Shown piece after piece: positions 8,907 to 17,104 of a DNA stretch of 64,000 nt (position 1 is the stretch's first letter; every line of letters begins with the position of its first letter). The DNA comes from Alphaproteobacteria bacterium (lineage in GTDB: Bacteria > Pseudomonadota > Alphaproteobacteria > JANQMY01). The stretch spans positions 558,001 through 622,000 of the forward strand of contig JANQPL010000004.1 in NCBI GenBank assembly GCA_028289425.1, given 5' to 3'. Below the pieces are notes generated by a model, which saw only the letters and a program-made list of their open reading frames with translations, ran no database searches and was not told the origin of the DNA. Position numbers and translations under genes: made by a program.

Positions 8907-10358
8907 TCAGCTTGCAGCTTTTTCGATTTTTTCCGCGATCTGCTGCAGGGTTTGCGTGCTGGGCTGTGCTTTCGGCATGCGGTTCCAGGCATCCAGCGCC
9001 GCAATCTTGTAGGCCTCTGCCAGGGTCGGATAGTTGAATGTATTCTGCACAAAATAATCCAACGTCCCTTCGAGATTGAGCACGGCTTGACCGATATGGA
9101 TGAGTTCGGTGGCCCCTTCTCCCACAATATGCACGCCCAGCAGACGCCGGGTTTCAAGCGAAAAGATCATTTTCATGAAGCCCGAATGCAAGCCCATAAT
9201 GTGCCCCCGCGAGGTCTCGCGAAACCGGGCAACGCCGCACTCATACGGGATCTTCTTTTCTTCGGCTTCCTGCTCGGTAAGGCCGATGGTAGATATTTCG
9301 GGTACGGAGTAAATACCATAGGGAAAGAACGCCGGTGGCTCCTGCGCAACTTCGTCGAACGCATGGCACGCGGCAATGCGGCCCTGCTCCATAGAGGTTG
9401 ACGCCAGGCTCGGGAACCCGATCACGTCGCCAACTGCATATATGTGGGAAACGTCGGTCTGAAATGATTGCGGGTTCACGGTTAGCCGGCCGCGATGATC
9501 GCCTTCAAGGCCGCAAGCTTCTAGATTGAGTGAGCCGGTCGCCCCCATGCGCCCGGCGGCGAACAGGATCATTTCCGGGCATACCTGGCGGCCGTTTTCC
9601 AGTTTGATGGTGAGTTTGCCGGACGCGCTGCGGTCGATTTGCTGCACTTTGCTGCCAAAGCGCAGGGCCATGCCCCGGTCGCGCAGCTCGTGACGGAATT
9701 CATCCATCAGTTCTCGGTCGACAAAATCAAGCATGGTGTCGCGCGGTTCGATCAAGGTGACCTTCACGTCCAGGGCGCTCATGATGGTGGCATATTCAAC
9801 GCCGATGACGCCGGCGCCGATCACCGCCATGCTGCGAGGCAAATAGGCCAGATCCAAAATCTCGTCGCTGTCTACAACTGTCTTGCCGTCAAACGGCACA
9901 TAGTCCGGACGGAAGGGCGCCGTGCCAACAGCGAGAATGTATTTGTCCGCCGTGAGCTGCACCACTTGATCGTCTTCGCCAACCACTTCAATGATCTGCG
10001 ACGTCAGGAAGCGCGCTGTGCCTTTCAGGGTTTGAACGCCATTGCGCGCGAATTGATGCTCAAGAACCTCCACCTCGTGGTTGAGGGTCATGTGCAGGCG
10101 CTCCAACAAATCGTCGGCGGCGATATCTTGCTTGACCCGATAGGCGCGGCCGTAGAAGCCGCGCTCGCGCCAGCCTGACAGGTTGAGCACGGTCTCGCGC
10201 AGTGTCTTGCTGGGAATGGTGCCCGTGTGAACGGAAACGCCGCCAACCCGCCGGCCCTTTTCCACCACCAGCACCGACTTGCCGAATTTCGCCGCTTGGA
10301 TGGCCGCACGGCGCCCCGCGGGTCCGCTCCCGATAACAATCATGTCGTAATGCGGCAT
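8907..10358 (-). CDS. sthA: Soluble pyridine nucleotide transhydrogenase (Si-specific)
   Basis: This is a 483-residue FAD protein of the disulfide-reductase fold that interconverts NADPH and NADH in the cytoplasm. It shows the FAD motif IGSGPAGRRAA, the active-site loop GGVSVHTGTIPSK, the NAD motif IGAGVIGVEYA, the FAD-binding YAVGDVIGFPSLAS and the dimerisation domain starting near PEISTIGLTEQEA. The loop has neither redox Cys: E. coli SthA keeps one (GGxCTHWGTIPSK) and dihydrolipoamide dehydrogenase has two. That fits transhydrogenase rather than lipoamide chemistry. It is convergent with the preceding SDR gene and divergent from the next SDR. Confidence 0.9.
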   Translation of the reverse strand: MPHYDMIVIGSGPAGRRAAIQAAKFGKSVLVVEKGRRVGGVSVHTGTIPSKTLRETVLNLSGWRERGFYGRAYRVKQDIAADDLLERLHMTLNHEVEVLEHQFARNGVQTLKGTARFLTSQIIEVVGEDDQVVQLTADKYILAVGTAPFRPDYVPFDGKTVVDSDEILDLAYLPRSMAVIGAGVIGVEYATIMSALDVKVTLIEPRDTMLDFVDRELMDEFRHELRDRGMALRFGSKVQQIDRSASGKLTIKLENGRQVCPEMILFAAGRMGATGSLNLEACGLEGDHRGRLTVNPQSFQTDVSHIYAVGDVIGFPSLASTSMEQGRIAACHAFDEVAQEPPAFFPYGIYSVPEISTIGLTEQEAEEKKIPYECGVARFRETSRGHIMGLHSGFMKMIFSLETRRLLGVHIVGEGATELIHIGQAVLNLEGTLDYFVQNTFNYPTLAEAYKIAALDAWNRMPKAQPSTQTLQQIAEKIEKAAS

Positions 10359-10466
10359 GCCGTGTCCCCCTTAACGCGCTGGTAACGATTGGCCAAACCT
10401 GGGCAAGGGTACGAAATCGGGGTATCCATCCTGTTAAGCGTTCCATGTGGATGAGCGAGGGTGACC

Positions 10467-11258
10467 ATGCTAAGCGACGTGCCGCCGGTGGCGACTTTGT
10501 TGGATTTGTCGGGCCAAACGGCGCTGGTGACGGGCGCCAGCGGCGGGATCGGTGCCGGAATTGCGCAACGGTTGGTCGAAGCCGGCGCGAAGGTGGCCAT
10601 TCATTACCGGGGTAATGAATCAGGTGCACAGGCGGCAAGGGACGCAATTCGCGATGGCGGCGGTGCGGCAGAGATCTTTCATGCGGATCTGACCAGCGAA
10701 GGGGAGGTCGATGCGTTGCTCGACAGCATCGGCAACACAATGGGGTTGCCAGCGATAGCGGTCAACAATGCGGGTGCCCAGCCGGTGGTTCCCTTAGCCG
10801 AGATGACGCTGCAGGATTGGCAAGAGGTCACGCGAGCCAATCTGGACAGCGCGTATTTGGTTACCCAAGGATTGGCACAACGACTGAGGGCAGCGAACAA
10901 ATCGGGCGCTATCGTCAACATTGCATCGATAGAAGGCGCCGACCCGGCGGTCGGGCACGCCCATTACACAACATCCAAAGCGGGGCTTCTTATGTTCACG
11001 CGTGCCTCAGCGTTGGAGTATGGAGAATTCGGTATACGGATTAATGCCGTGTCGCCGGGGCTTATTGACCGCGACGGGCTGGCGGATGCATGGCCCGAAG
11101 GCGTCCAACGCTGGCAAGGCAGAGCGCCGCTGGGGCGGTTAGGGACGTCGTCGGATGTGGCGGATGCGGTTCTGTTTCTGGTTTCCCGGGCGGCGCGCTG
11201 GGTGACGGGCGCCAATCTTTTGGTCGATGGGGGCATGTCGGCCAACAGCCGATGGTGA
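10467..11258 (+). CDS. SDR family oxidoreductase
   Basis: This is a classical short-chain dehydrogenase of 263 residues. The cofactor loop TGASGGIGAGIA, the NNAG motif (VNNAGAQP), the catalytic Ser (NIASIEGADP) and the YTTSK active site are all intact, and the C-terminus ends in LVDGGMSANSRW. Substitutions after the second strand (IHYRGNES) suggest NADP preference, as in FabG-like enzymes, but this is inference. I chose the ATG at 10467, which has GAGG 6 bases upstream; a GTG at 10461 is also in frame. Its substrate is unknown and no partner gene is obvious. Confidence 0.87.
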   Translation: MLSDVPPVATLLDLSGQTALVTGASGGIGAGIAQRLVEAGAKVAIHYRGNESGAQAARDAIRDGGGAAEIFHADLTSEGEVDALLDSIGNTMGLPAIAVNNAGAQPVVPLAEMTLQDWQEVTRANLDSAYLVTQGLAQRLRAANKSGAIVNIASIEGADPAVGHAHYTTSKAGLLMFTRASALEYGEFGIRINAVSPGLIDRDGLADAWPEGVQRWQGRAPLGRLGTSSDVADAVLFLVSRAARWVTGANLLVDGGMSANSRW

Positions 11259-11341
11259 CCTTGACAGTGACGTCGTGCAATGCAGCGGCTGCCTGCCGAC
11301 ACAAATCTTCGTGCGATCTGGTTGCCGATGTGGCATTGAAC

Positions 11342-11367
11342 AGCGCTTAATGTTCGCAATAAGCGCT
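11342..11367. promoter_or_regulatory. Inverted repeat just upstream of uup
   Basis: AGCGCTTA and TAAGCGCT form perfect 8-base arms around a 10-base spacer. They end 7 bases before the uup ATG, where no good ribosome site is visible. It may act as an operator or as a leader hairpin controlling translation. Confidence 0.45.
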
Positions 11368-11374
11368 AAGTGAA

Positions 11375-13192
11375 ATGCCGCCACCCCTCTTAACCCTTCA
11401 GAATATTCACCTCACCTTCGGCGGCACGCCGCTGCTGGAGGGTGCAGAGTTCTCTGTGTTTGAGAACGATCGGGTGTGCTTGGTCGGACGCAACGGGTCC
11501 GGCAAATCCACCTTGCTCAAAATCGCTGCCGGTCTTGTGGAAGCGGATCAGGGGGAACGCTTCGTGAAGCCGGGTGTCACCTGGCGGTATTTGGAGCAGG
11601 AACCGGATCTAAGCCGCTTTGAAACCGCCGAGGACTACGCCGTGTCGGAGCTGGGCCCTCAGGGTGACCGACACCGGGCACATGCGCTGCTCAATGCACT
11701 GGGGCTGAGAGGTACGGAACAAACCACATCCTTGTCCGGCGGTGAGATCCGGCGCGCGGCCCTGGCCAAAGCCTTGGCGCCGGACCCTGAGATTTTGTTC
11801 CTGGACGAGCCTACAAACCATCTGGATTTGCCCGCCATTGAATGGCTTGAATCGACACTGGGTGCCTCGCGTGCCGCCCTGGTCGTCATCAGCCATGATC
11901 GGCGTTTTCTCGAAAATCTCTCTACACGGACGGTATGGCTCGACCGCGGCGAGACACGTAACGTCGATCGCGGGTTCAAGGACTTCGAAACTTGGCGCGA
12001 TGATTTCTTCGAGCAGGAAGAGCGCGACCGCCACAAGCTCGACCGCAAGATCGTACGCGAACAGCATTGGGTGGTGCATGGCGTATCGGGGCGCCGCAAG
12101 CGAAACATGAAACGCTTGAGCGATCTTGCGAAGCTGCGCAGCGAACGGCAGCGGCTCGCCGAACGTAGCGCCCGGGCGCAGGACAAAGTGGCCCTCAAGA
12201 CGACGGATGCTCAAGCCTCCGGTAAGGTCGTTATGGAGGTAGAGGAGCTTTCAAAGGCCTGGGGCGACAATGTGCTGGTGAACGATTTGTCGTTGACCAT
12301 CCACCGGGGCGACCGCATTGGCATTGTCGGACCCAATGGCACCGGCAAAACCACGCTACTGAAATTGCTCATCGGCGAGCTTGCGCCGGATGTGGGAACG
12401 GTCCGGCACGGCACGAAGCTTGAGCTCATTTCTCTCGATCAAAAGCGCGAGCATTTGGCGCCCGCTACCACGTTGAAAGAGGCGCTGACCGAAGGGCGCG
12501 GCGATATGGTGATGGTGGGCAGTAAGCAGCGCCATGTCATGAGCTATATGAAAGACTTTCTGTTCCAGACGGAGCAAGCGGGCACGCCCATTGAGCGGCT
12601 CTCTGGCGGGGAGCGGGGGCGGCTCATGCTCGCGCGGGCGTTCGCCAAGCCGTCAAATGTGATGGTTCTGGACGAACCGACAAACGATCTGGACTTGGAA
12701 ACACTCGATCTGCTGCAGGAGCTGATTGCCGATTATCAGGGGACGGTCTTGTTGGTCAGCCACGACCGGGATTTTCTTGATCGGGTGGTGACCAGCGTGG
12801 TGGCAAATAACGGCGAGGGTCATTGGCAGGAGTATGTGGGCGGATATGCTGAATTGCTGGCAAAGCTGAGGCCCGCTGCGCAATCAACGGCCAAACAACC
12901 GAAACCAGAGATGAAGGAACGGACGCCCAAGAAGACACCGTCGCCTGCCGCGCGCACTAAACTCACCTTCAAAGACAAGCATGCGCTGGAAACCCTTCCC
13001 GGCGACATAGCGGCGGCTGAAACCAAAATCGAACAGCTTAAAGTCAAGCTCGCGGAACCCGACTTCTTCCAAAAGGATGCGGCGGGCTTCAATAAAGCTG
13101 CTGAAGAGCTTTCCGCGCTTGAAACACAGCTCGGCCAGATGGAAGAGGAATGGCTGCGTTTAGAAATGTTACGTGAGGAGTTGGAGGGGTAA
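11375..13192 (+). CDS. uup: ABC-F ATPase of the Uup type
   Basis: This 605-residue cytoplasmic protein has two ABC ATPase domains and no membrane segments. Domain 1 has Walker A GRNGSGKST, signature LSGGE and Walker B ILFLDEPTNHLD. Domain 2 has GPNGTGKTT, LSGGERGR and VLDEPTNDLD. The linker between them is rich in Arg and Lys (near KIVREQHWVVHGVSGRRKR). The C-terminal region from about residue 515 is Lys/Pro-rich and then a predicted coiled coil (LSALETQLGQMEEEWLRL). That order matches Uup, which acts on ribosomes or branched DNA and affects precise transposon excision in E. coli. Confidence 0.9.
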   Translation: MPPPLLTLQNIHLTFGGTPLLEGAEFSVFENDRVCLVGRNGSGKSTLLKIAAGLVEADQGERFVKPGVTWRYLEQEPDLSRFETAEDYAVSELGPQGDRHRAHALLNALGLRGTEQTTSLSGGEIRRAALAKALAPDPEILFLDEPTNHLDLPAIEWLESTLGASRAALVVISHDRRFLENLSTRTVWLDRGETRNVDRGFKDFETWRDDFFEQEERDRHKLDRKIVREQHWVVHGVSGRRKRNMKRLSDLAKLRSERQRLAERSARAQDKVALKTTDAQASGKVVMEVEELSKAWGDNVLVNDLSLTIHRGDRIGIVGPNGTGKTTLLKLLIGELAPDVGTVRHGTKLELISLDQKREHLAPATTLKEALTEGRGDMVMVGSKQRHVMSYMKDFLFQTEQAGTPIERLSGGERGRLMLARAFAKPSNVMVLDEPTNDLDLETLDLLQELIADYQGTVLLVSHDRDFLDRVVTSVVANNGEGHWQEYVGGYAELLAKLRPAAQSTAKQPKPEMKERTPKKTPSPAARTKLTFKDKHALETLPGDIAAAETKIEQLKVKLAEPDFFQKDAAGFNKAAEELSALETQLGQMEEEWLRLEMLREELEG

Positions 13193-13198
13193 AGGAAT

Positions 13199-13419
13199 AA
13201 GGAATACCGTCATTGCGAAGGCGTGTCAGCAGACGTCGTGATCCGGGCCAAAAAGACTAACAAGTGGCACTGGATCACCCGGACTTCGCCGGGTGATGAC
13301 GCATTTGGTAGTGGTCAGTCCGACATCTTTCTCTGGCGTCATTACCCGGTAAGCGACCGTATCGGTCGCGCATCCGGGTAATCCATCTCCCTGAGGGTGG
13401 GTGTGACGAAAATCCCCAA
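13199..13419. repeat. Intergenic palindromic repeat mosaic
   Basis: This non-coding stretch between uup and the DUF547 gene holds at least two strong palindromes. One is TCACCCGG/CCGGGTGA at 13275-13296. The other is a longer two-part hairpin at 13341-13382, with outer arms ATTACCCGG/CCGGGTAAT and inner arms GCGACC/GGTCGC. The phrases TGGATCACCCGG and GGGTGATGACG match the style of dispersed intergenic repeats in alphaproteobacteria. It may also terminate the two convergent genes. Confidence 0.65.
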
Positions 13420-14298
13420 TTAGCTGGTGTTGTCTGCCACGTGGTCATTCAAACTCCAATCGTATTCATAGGCGTTGATGGACGTAAACTCGTCAAGCTG
13501 GGCCTCGAGCTCTGGTTCCGCATACTTTTTCAGGTGTTCAAGAACAGCAGCTTGCGAACCACCGAAATCGCCTTCGAACCAGGCGTAAATGCTGGACACT
13601 TGGAGTTTGCCGTTTTCGATCGAGACACCTCGAGGGTTGTTGATGTGTATCCGCGCTTGCTCGTCCAAGTCTTGGTCAAGGGTTGCGCCCCGAAAGGCCG
13701 TCATGCGCAGGTTTGGGCACCCGATGGAGGCACAATTGACCGCGTAGTGGACGCGTGGGTCGTTCCACAATGGGCGCATGATGCGGCTTTCGATGTCATC
13801 CAATGACAGGGCGCGGCCTTCAACCGTGGCGAGCTTCAAACCCCATGGGCCAACGGCCAGAGCCCCCGCCCCGTCGATCTTCCGGATGGAACTAATGGGA
13901 TAATTGTCCAAGATCGTCCGTATGGTGACGGCATTGTAGAGATTCGCCCAATAGGCATATTGTTCATCACGGTTATAGGTGCTGATGGCGACCGCTTCGA
14001 GCGCCTTGATGTAGTCCCGCAACGCTGTGTCGTCTTCCGGGCTGACGGCGCCATAGGCCACGCGGTTAAGGCCCGTTGCGTCCGGCTTGACATATTTGGC
14101 CAAGAACGCGTCCCACGCATCGTGATCGATCGTTGCCGTCGATGCGGCATCATGGGCCGACCAAACCGTCCATGCATCGGACTCGGGCACAAACAAAGCT
14201 TCGATCTTTGCCGTTGCGCAGCCCGCAACAAACAGCAGAGAAATCAATGCCGGCAATTTTGCGAACTTTCTGCGCCAAGACGGTACACGCGTCTCCAT
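13420..14298 (-). CDS. DUF547 domain lipoprotein
   Basis: This 292-residue protein has a basic N-terminus and a hydrophobic segment ending in a lipobox (LLFVAGC), so it should be a lipid-anchored envelope protein. The rest matches DUF547: AYWANLYNAVTIRTIL, the central VHYAVNCASIGCPNLR segment with two Cys, and SSIYAWFEGDFGG near the C-terminus. Members are distantly related to papain-like or glutathione-binding folds, but no biochemical role is established. It is divergent from the radical SAM gene and convergent with uup across the palindromic repeat region. Confidence 0.85.
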   Translation of the reverse strand: METRVPSWRRKFAKLPALISLLFVAGCATAKIEALFVPESDAWTVWSAHDAASTATIDHDAWDAFLAKYVKPDATGLNRVAYGAVSPEDDTALRDYIKALEAVAISTYNRDEQYAYWANLYNAVTIRTILDNYPISSIRKIDGAGALAVGPWGLKLATVEGRALSLDDIESRIMRPLWNDPRVHYAVNCASIGCPNLRMTAFRGATLDQDLDEQARIHINNPRGVSIENGKLQVSSIYAWFEGDFGGSQAAVLEHLKKYAEPELEAQLDEFTSINAYEYDWSLNDHVADNTS

Positions 14299-14482
14299 GG
14301 TGATGCCCTTTCTCGATCAAATGACTGTTAGATGCCTGCTTTTTGCTCGCAAGCCATCCATATGAATTCTAATGTCAACTGTGCTGGTCGTTTCGGAAGC
14401 GATCTTGCCCTAAGTGCGGCCGAATTCAATGCACAGGGGTGCCGGGCCACACAATTGTGATAGGACGTGAACGGATTTTCCC

Positions 14483-15481
14483 ATGAATTGGCGTAAAGCG
14501 TTGAAGCCTGCCTGGAATCTTGCCCGGGGGCGGCCGGTCGTGGCGGTCTATGAAATTTGTCTGCGCTGTAACTCCAATTGCGGCTATTGCGATCTGCCGC
14601 TGAACCAGGGCCGTTATGAGATGACGCGGGATGAAATTGGCCACGCATTTCAGAATCTCTATGAAACCGGTTTGCGCTATGTGTTCGTCCAAGGGGGCGA
14701 ACCACTCGTCCGAAAAGACACGGTCGATGTCTTGGAAGATTTGGCGGCGATGGGGTTTGGTCTCAGCCTGGTGACCAATGGTACGAAGCTGACGCCCCCT
14801 TTGGTAGACCGCCTCGCCGCCATCGATGTGTCTATTTCCGTTAGCCTTGATACGCTCGACCGGGAACGATATGCCGCTATCCGCGGATCCGACCAATTGC
14901 CGCGCGTGCTGCAGGGATTGGAAACTTTGCAAGACTATCCCCATCCCAAATTTATCGCGTGCATCGTCACCGGCAAAAACCAAGAGGATGTGGAAGCCGT
15001 CTGCACTTTCGCGCGTGACCATGGCTTTGCCACCGTGTTGGGCGCGTATCATTGGGATGTGGGGCGCTATGGTAAAGTCGATCCCGAGCTGCAGTTTGCA
15101 AAAGAACAAGCCATTCGGACATTTCAAAAGATCCTCGACAAGGACCTGCTCCCGGGCGGCTATTTCCGTGGGTTTGCCGAAGACAATATCGCCTGGTTGA
15201 AAGGCGAAGATCTCGGCCGGTGTGATGCCGGCCGCTACAGCATCGCGATCGATGCGTCTGGCAATGTGGCTCCCTGCCTGGCGCATTTGCATGCGGGCAA
15301 TCTGCGCACCCAGTCGCTTGACGAGATCTTGGCGGCAATGGACCGCGGCGCCGTCAAATCCTGTTCCGACGAGGGCCGATGCAACTTGCTGTGCGGCAGA
15401 CTGGTGGGGCGAAACCTACGAAATCCTGTTACGGCATTGCGGACACCGCTCGATGTATCCGATCGAAGCCGACTCGCTTAA
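14483..15481 (+). CDS. Radical SAM/SPASM-like protein
   Basis: This is a 332-residue iron-sulfur enzyme. The cluster motif CX3CX2C is C29, C33 and C36 (CNSNCGYC), followed by GGEPLVRKD, which fits the SAM-binding GGEP. The C-terminal part has further cysteines: GRCDAGRY, VAPCLAHL, KSCSDEGRCNLLCG. These are placed like a SPASM or twitch auxiliary cluster domain. The substrate is unknown. It opens a tight run: the nucleotidyltransferase starts 9 bases after its stop, then the isoaspartyl peptidase, then the sulfatase. A sulfatase-maturase role was considered but the sequence does not resemble anSME. Confidence 0.87.
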   Translation: MNWRKALKPAWNLARGRPVVAVYEICLRCNSNCGYCDLPLNQGRYEMTRDEIGHAFQNLYETGLRYVFVQGGEPLVRKDTVDVLEDLAAMGFGLSLVTNGTKLTPPLVDRLAAIDVSISVSLDTLDRERYAAIRGSDQLPRVLQGLETLQDYPHPKFIACIVTGKNQEDVEAVCTFARDHGFATVLGAYHWDVGRYGKVDPELQFAKEQAIRTFQKILDKDLLPGGYFRGFAEDNIAWLKGEDLGRCDAGRYSIAIDASGNVAPCLAHLHAGNLRTQSLDEILAAMDRGAVKSCSDEGRCNLLCGRLVGRNLRNPVTALRTPLDVSDRSRLA

Positions 15482-15490
15482 TATGACGCG

Positions 15491-16090
15491 ATGAATGAAC
15501 AGGTATTCATCGACCTCGCGCTGCGCAACCCAAATAACACCGAACTGATTGCTCGACTTGACCAACTCACTATCCCCGATTGCTGGTTGGTGTCGGGTGC
15601 GCTGTTTCAAACCGTGTGGAATGTGCTCACCGACCGCCCCGTCACCCACGGCATCAAGGACTACGACGTGTTCTATTTCGACGACCGGGACTTGTCCTGG
15701 GAGGCGGAGGATGCGGTCATCAAGCAAGTGGCGGCGGCAACGGCAGATCTGGGCATCGATGTGGAACTGCGCAATCAAGCGCGTGTGCACCTTTGGTATA
15801 CAGAAAAATTCGGCGGCGCGTACCCGGCGCTAACCCATGCGAGCCAAGCCATCGACCGGTTCTTGGTGAAAGCCTGCATGGTGGGCATGAAGTCACGTGG
15901 CGACGGAACTTTCGACCTTTACGCGCCCGCCGGACTTGCAGATGTGGCGAACATGATCGCCCGTCCCAACGTGACGGCCAATTACGCGCCCGAAAAATAC
16001 GACGCCAAAGTCAACCGTTGGAAACAGGCATGGCCGGAGCTCACTGTGCTGCCGGGGAACGTGCCTGTGGCCGCCGACGGGGAGGGGTAA
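15491..16090 (+). CDS. Nucleotidyltransferase family protein (NTP_transf_6-like)
   Basis: This 199-residue cytoplasmic protein resembles the small nucleotidyltransferase-fold family PF06042. The segment CWLVSGALFQTVWN and the metal-binding-like KDYDVFYFDDRDLSWE are characteristic, as is ELRNQARVHLWY further on. The biochemical role of this family is not established. The start ATG overlaps a GATGAATGA context with no strong ribosome site. Its position 9 bases after the radical SAM stop, and 3 bases before the next start, suggests translational coupling. Confidence 0.82.
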   Translation: MNEQVFIDLALRNPNNTELIARLDQLTIPDCWLVSGALFQTVWNVLTDRPVTHGIKDYDVFYFDDRDLSWEAEDAVIKQVAAATADLGIDVELRNQARVHLWYTEKFGGAYPALTHASQAIDRFLVKACMVGMKSRGDGTFDLYAPAGLADVANMIARPNVTANYAPEKYDAKVNRWKQAWPELTVLPGNVPVAADGEG

Positions 16091-16093
16091 GGC

Positions 16094-17047
16094 TTGCCTG
16101 CCACCGACATTCTCTTGGCAGTGCATGGCGGTGCCGGTAATTTCCCGAAGCGGGCACTTTCTTCCGCACGGCGTGAGGCTTACGAACAGGGGCTCGCGGA
16201 CGCGCTGCTTTACGGCTGGCGGGTGCTGAAGAAAGGCGGGTCGGCGCTCAATGCGGTGACCGACGCGGTGTGCTGTTTGGAGGACAATGAACTCTTCAAT
16301 GCGGGCCGCGGATCCGTGTTGAGCGCTAATGGCCGCGTCGAGCTGAGCGCGTCAGTGATGAATGGGGCGGATCTCTCCGCCGGTGCCATGGTGGGGCTGC
16401 GCAAAACCAAGAACCCGATACGCGCGGCCCGGCTATTGTTGGACCACCCTCACGGACTGTTGTTCGGGACCGAGGCGGAGAAGCTTGCCGCCGATCATGG
16501 TCTGGACATGAAGACCGCCAAATATTTCGTCACGGACCGCCGTGCGACTCAGTGGCGTAAGCGAAAAGGCACGGGCGCGATCGCACTCGATCACGAGTCG
16601 GAAGACGCTCGTGGCACGGTCGGCGCCGTGGCCCGGGACCGGCGCGGTAACCTGGCGGCCGCGACGTCCACCGGCGGCATGACAAATCAAATGCCCGGCC
16701 GTGTGGGGGATACGCCCATCGTTGGCGCCGGCACGTGGGCGGATAACAAAATCTGTGCACTGAGCGCCACTGGTAAAGGCGACGCCTTTGCGCGCATTGC
16801 CTTCGCGCGCCGTGTGGCAGATCTCATCGATATCGGCAAAGTAAAGCCCGCTGCGGCCGCGGTCAGAGCTTTAAAAGAGGTGAAGGCGATGGGCGGCGAT
16901 GGCGGCTGCATTCTGGTCACCAAATCCGGCACCTGCTCGATGCCCTTCAACAGCACCCATATGTTGCGCGGATGGATTGGCCGGGACGGGAAGGCCCATG
17001 TGGCAATCGCTCCCGATGAAGGCCGCGTGGTTGCCCACGGGCGCTAG
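16094..17047 (+). CDS. Isoaspartyl peptidase / type III L-asparaginase
   Basis: This 317-residue N-terminal-nucleophile hydrolase cleaves beta-aspartyl dipeptides and asparagine after autocleavage. The N-terminal AVHGGAGNF, the NAGRGSVLS loop and the self-cleavage site ARGTVGAVARD, with Thr175 as the new N-terminal nucleophile, are all present. The STGGMTNQMPGRVGDTP segment is the substrate-binding region. The start is a TTG with GGAGGGG about 6-12 bases upstream, only 3 bases after the previous stop. It should act in the cytoplasm; no signal peptide is seen. Confidence 0.92.
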   Translation: MPATDILLAVHGGAGNFPKRALSSARREAYEQGLADALLYGWRVLKKGGSALNAVTDAVCCLEDNELFNAGRGSVLSANGRVELSASVMNGADLSAGAMVGLRKTKNPIRAARLLLDHPHGLLFGTEAEKLAADHGLDMKTAKYFVTDRRATQWRKRKGTGAIALDHESEDARGTVGAVARDRRGNLAAATSTGGMTNQMPGRVGDTPIVGAGTWADNKICALSATGKGDAFARIAFARRVADLIDIGKVKPAAAAVRALKEVKAMGGDGGCILVTKSGTCSMPFNSTHMLRGWIGRDGKAHVAIAPDEGRVVAHGR

Positions 17048-17104
17048 ACCTGGTAGCTGCGCCGGCGCTATGCTTGGTTCACAAAGATATGGGCGGGGGA
17101 AAGT

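Noticed and set aside
14483-15481. Radical SAM protein as the sulfatase maturase (anSME)
   Set aside because: It is shorter than anSME, lacks the usual CNLxCxYCFY start and is separated from the sulfatase by two other genes.
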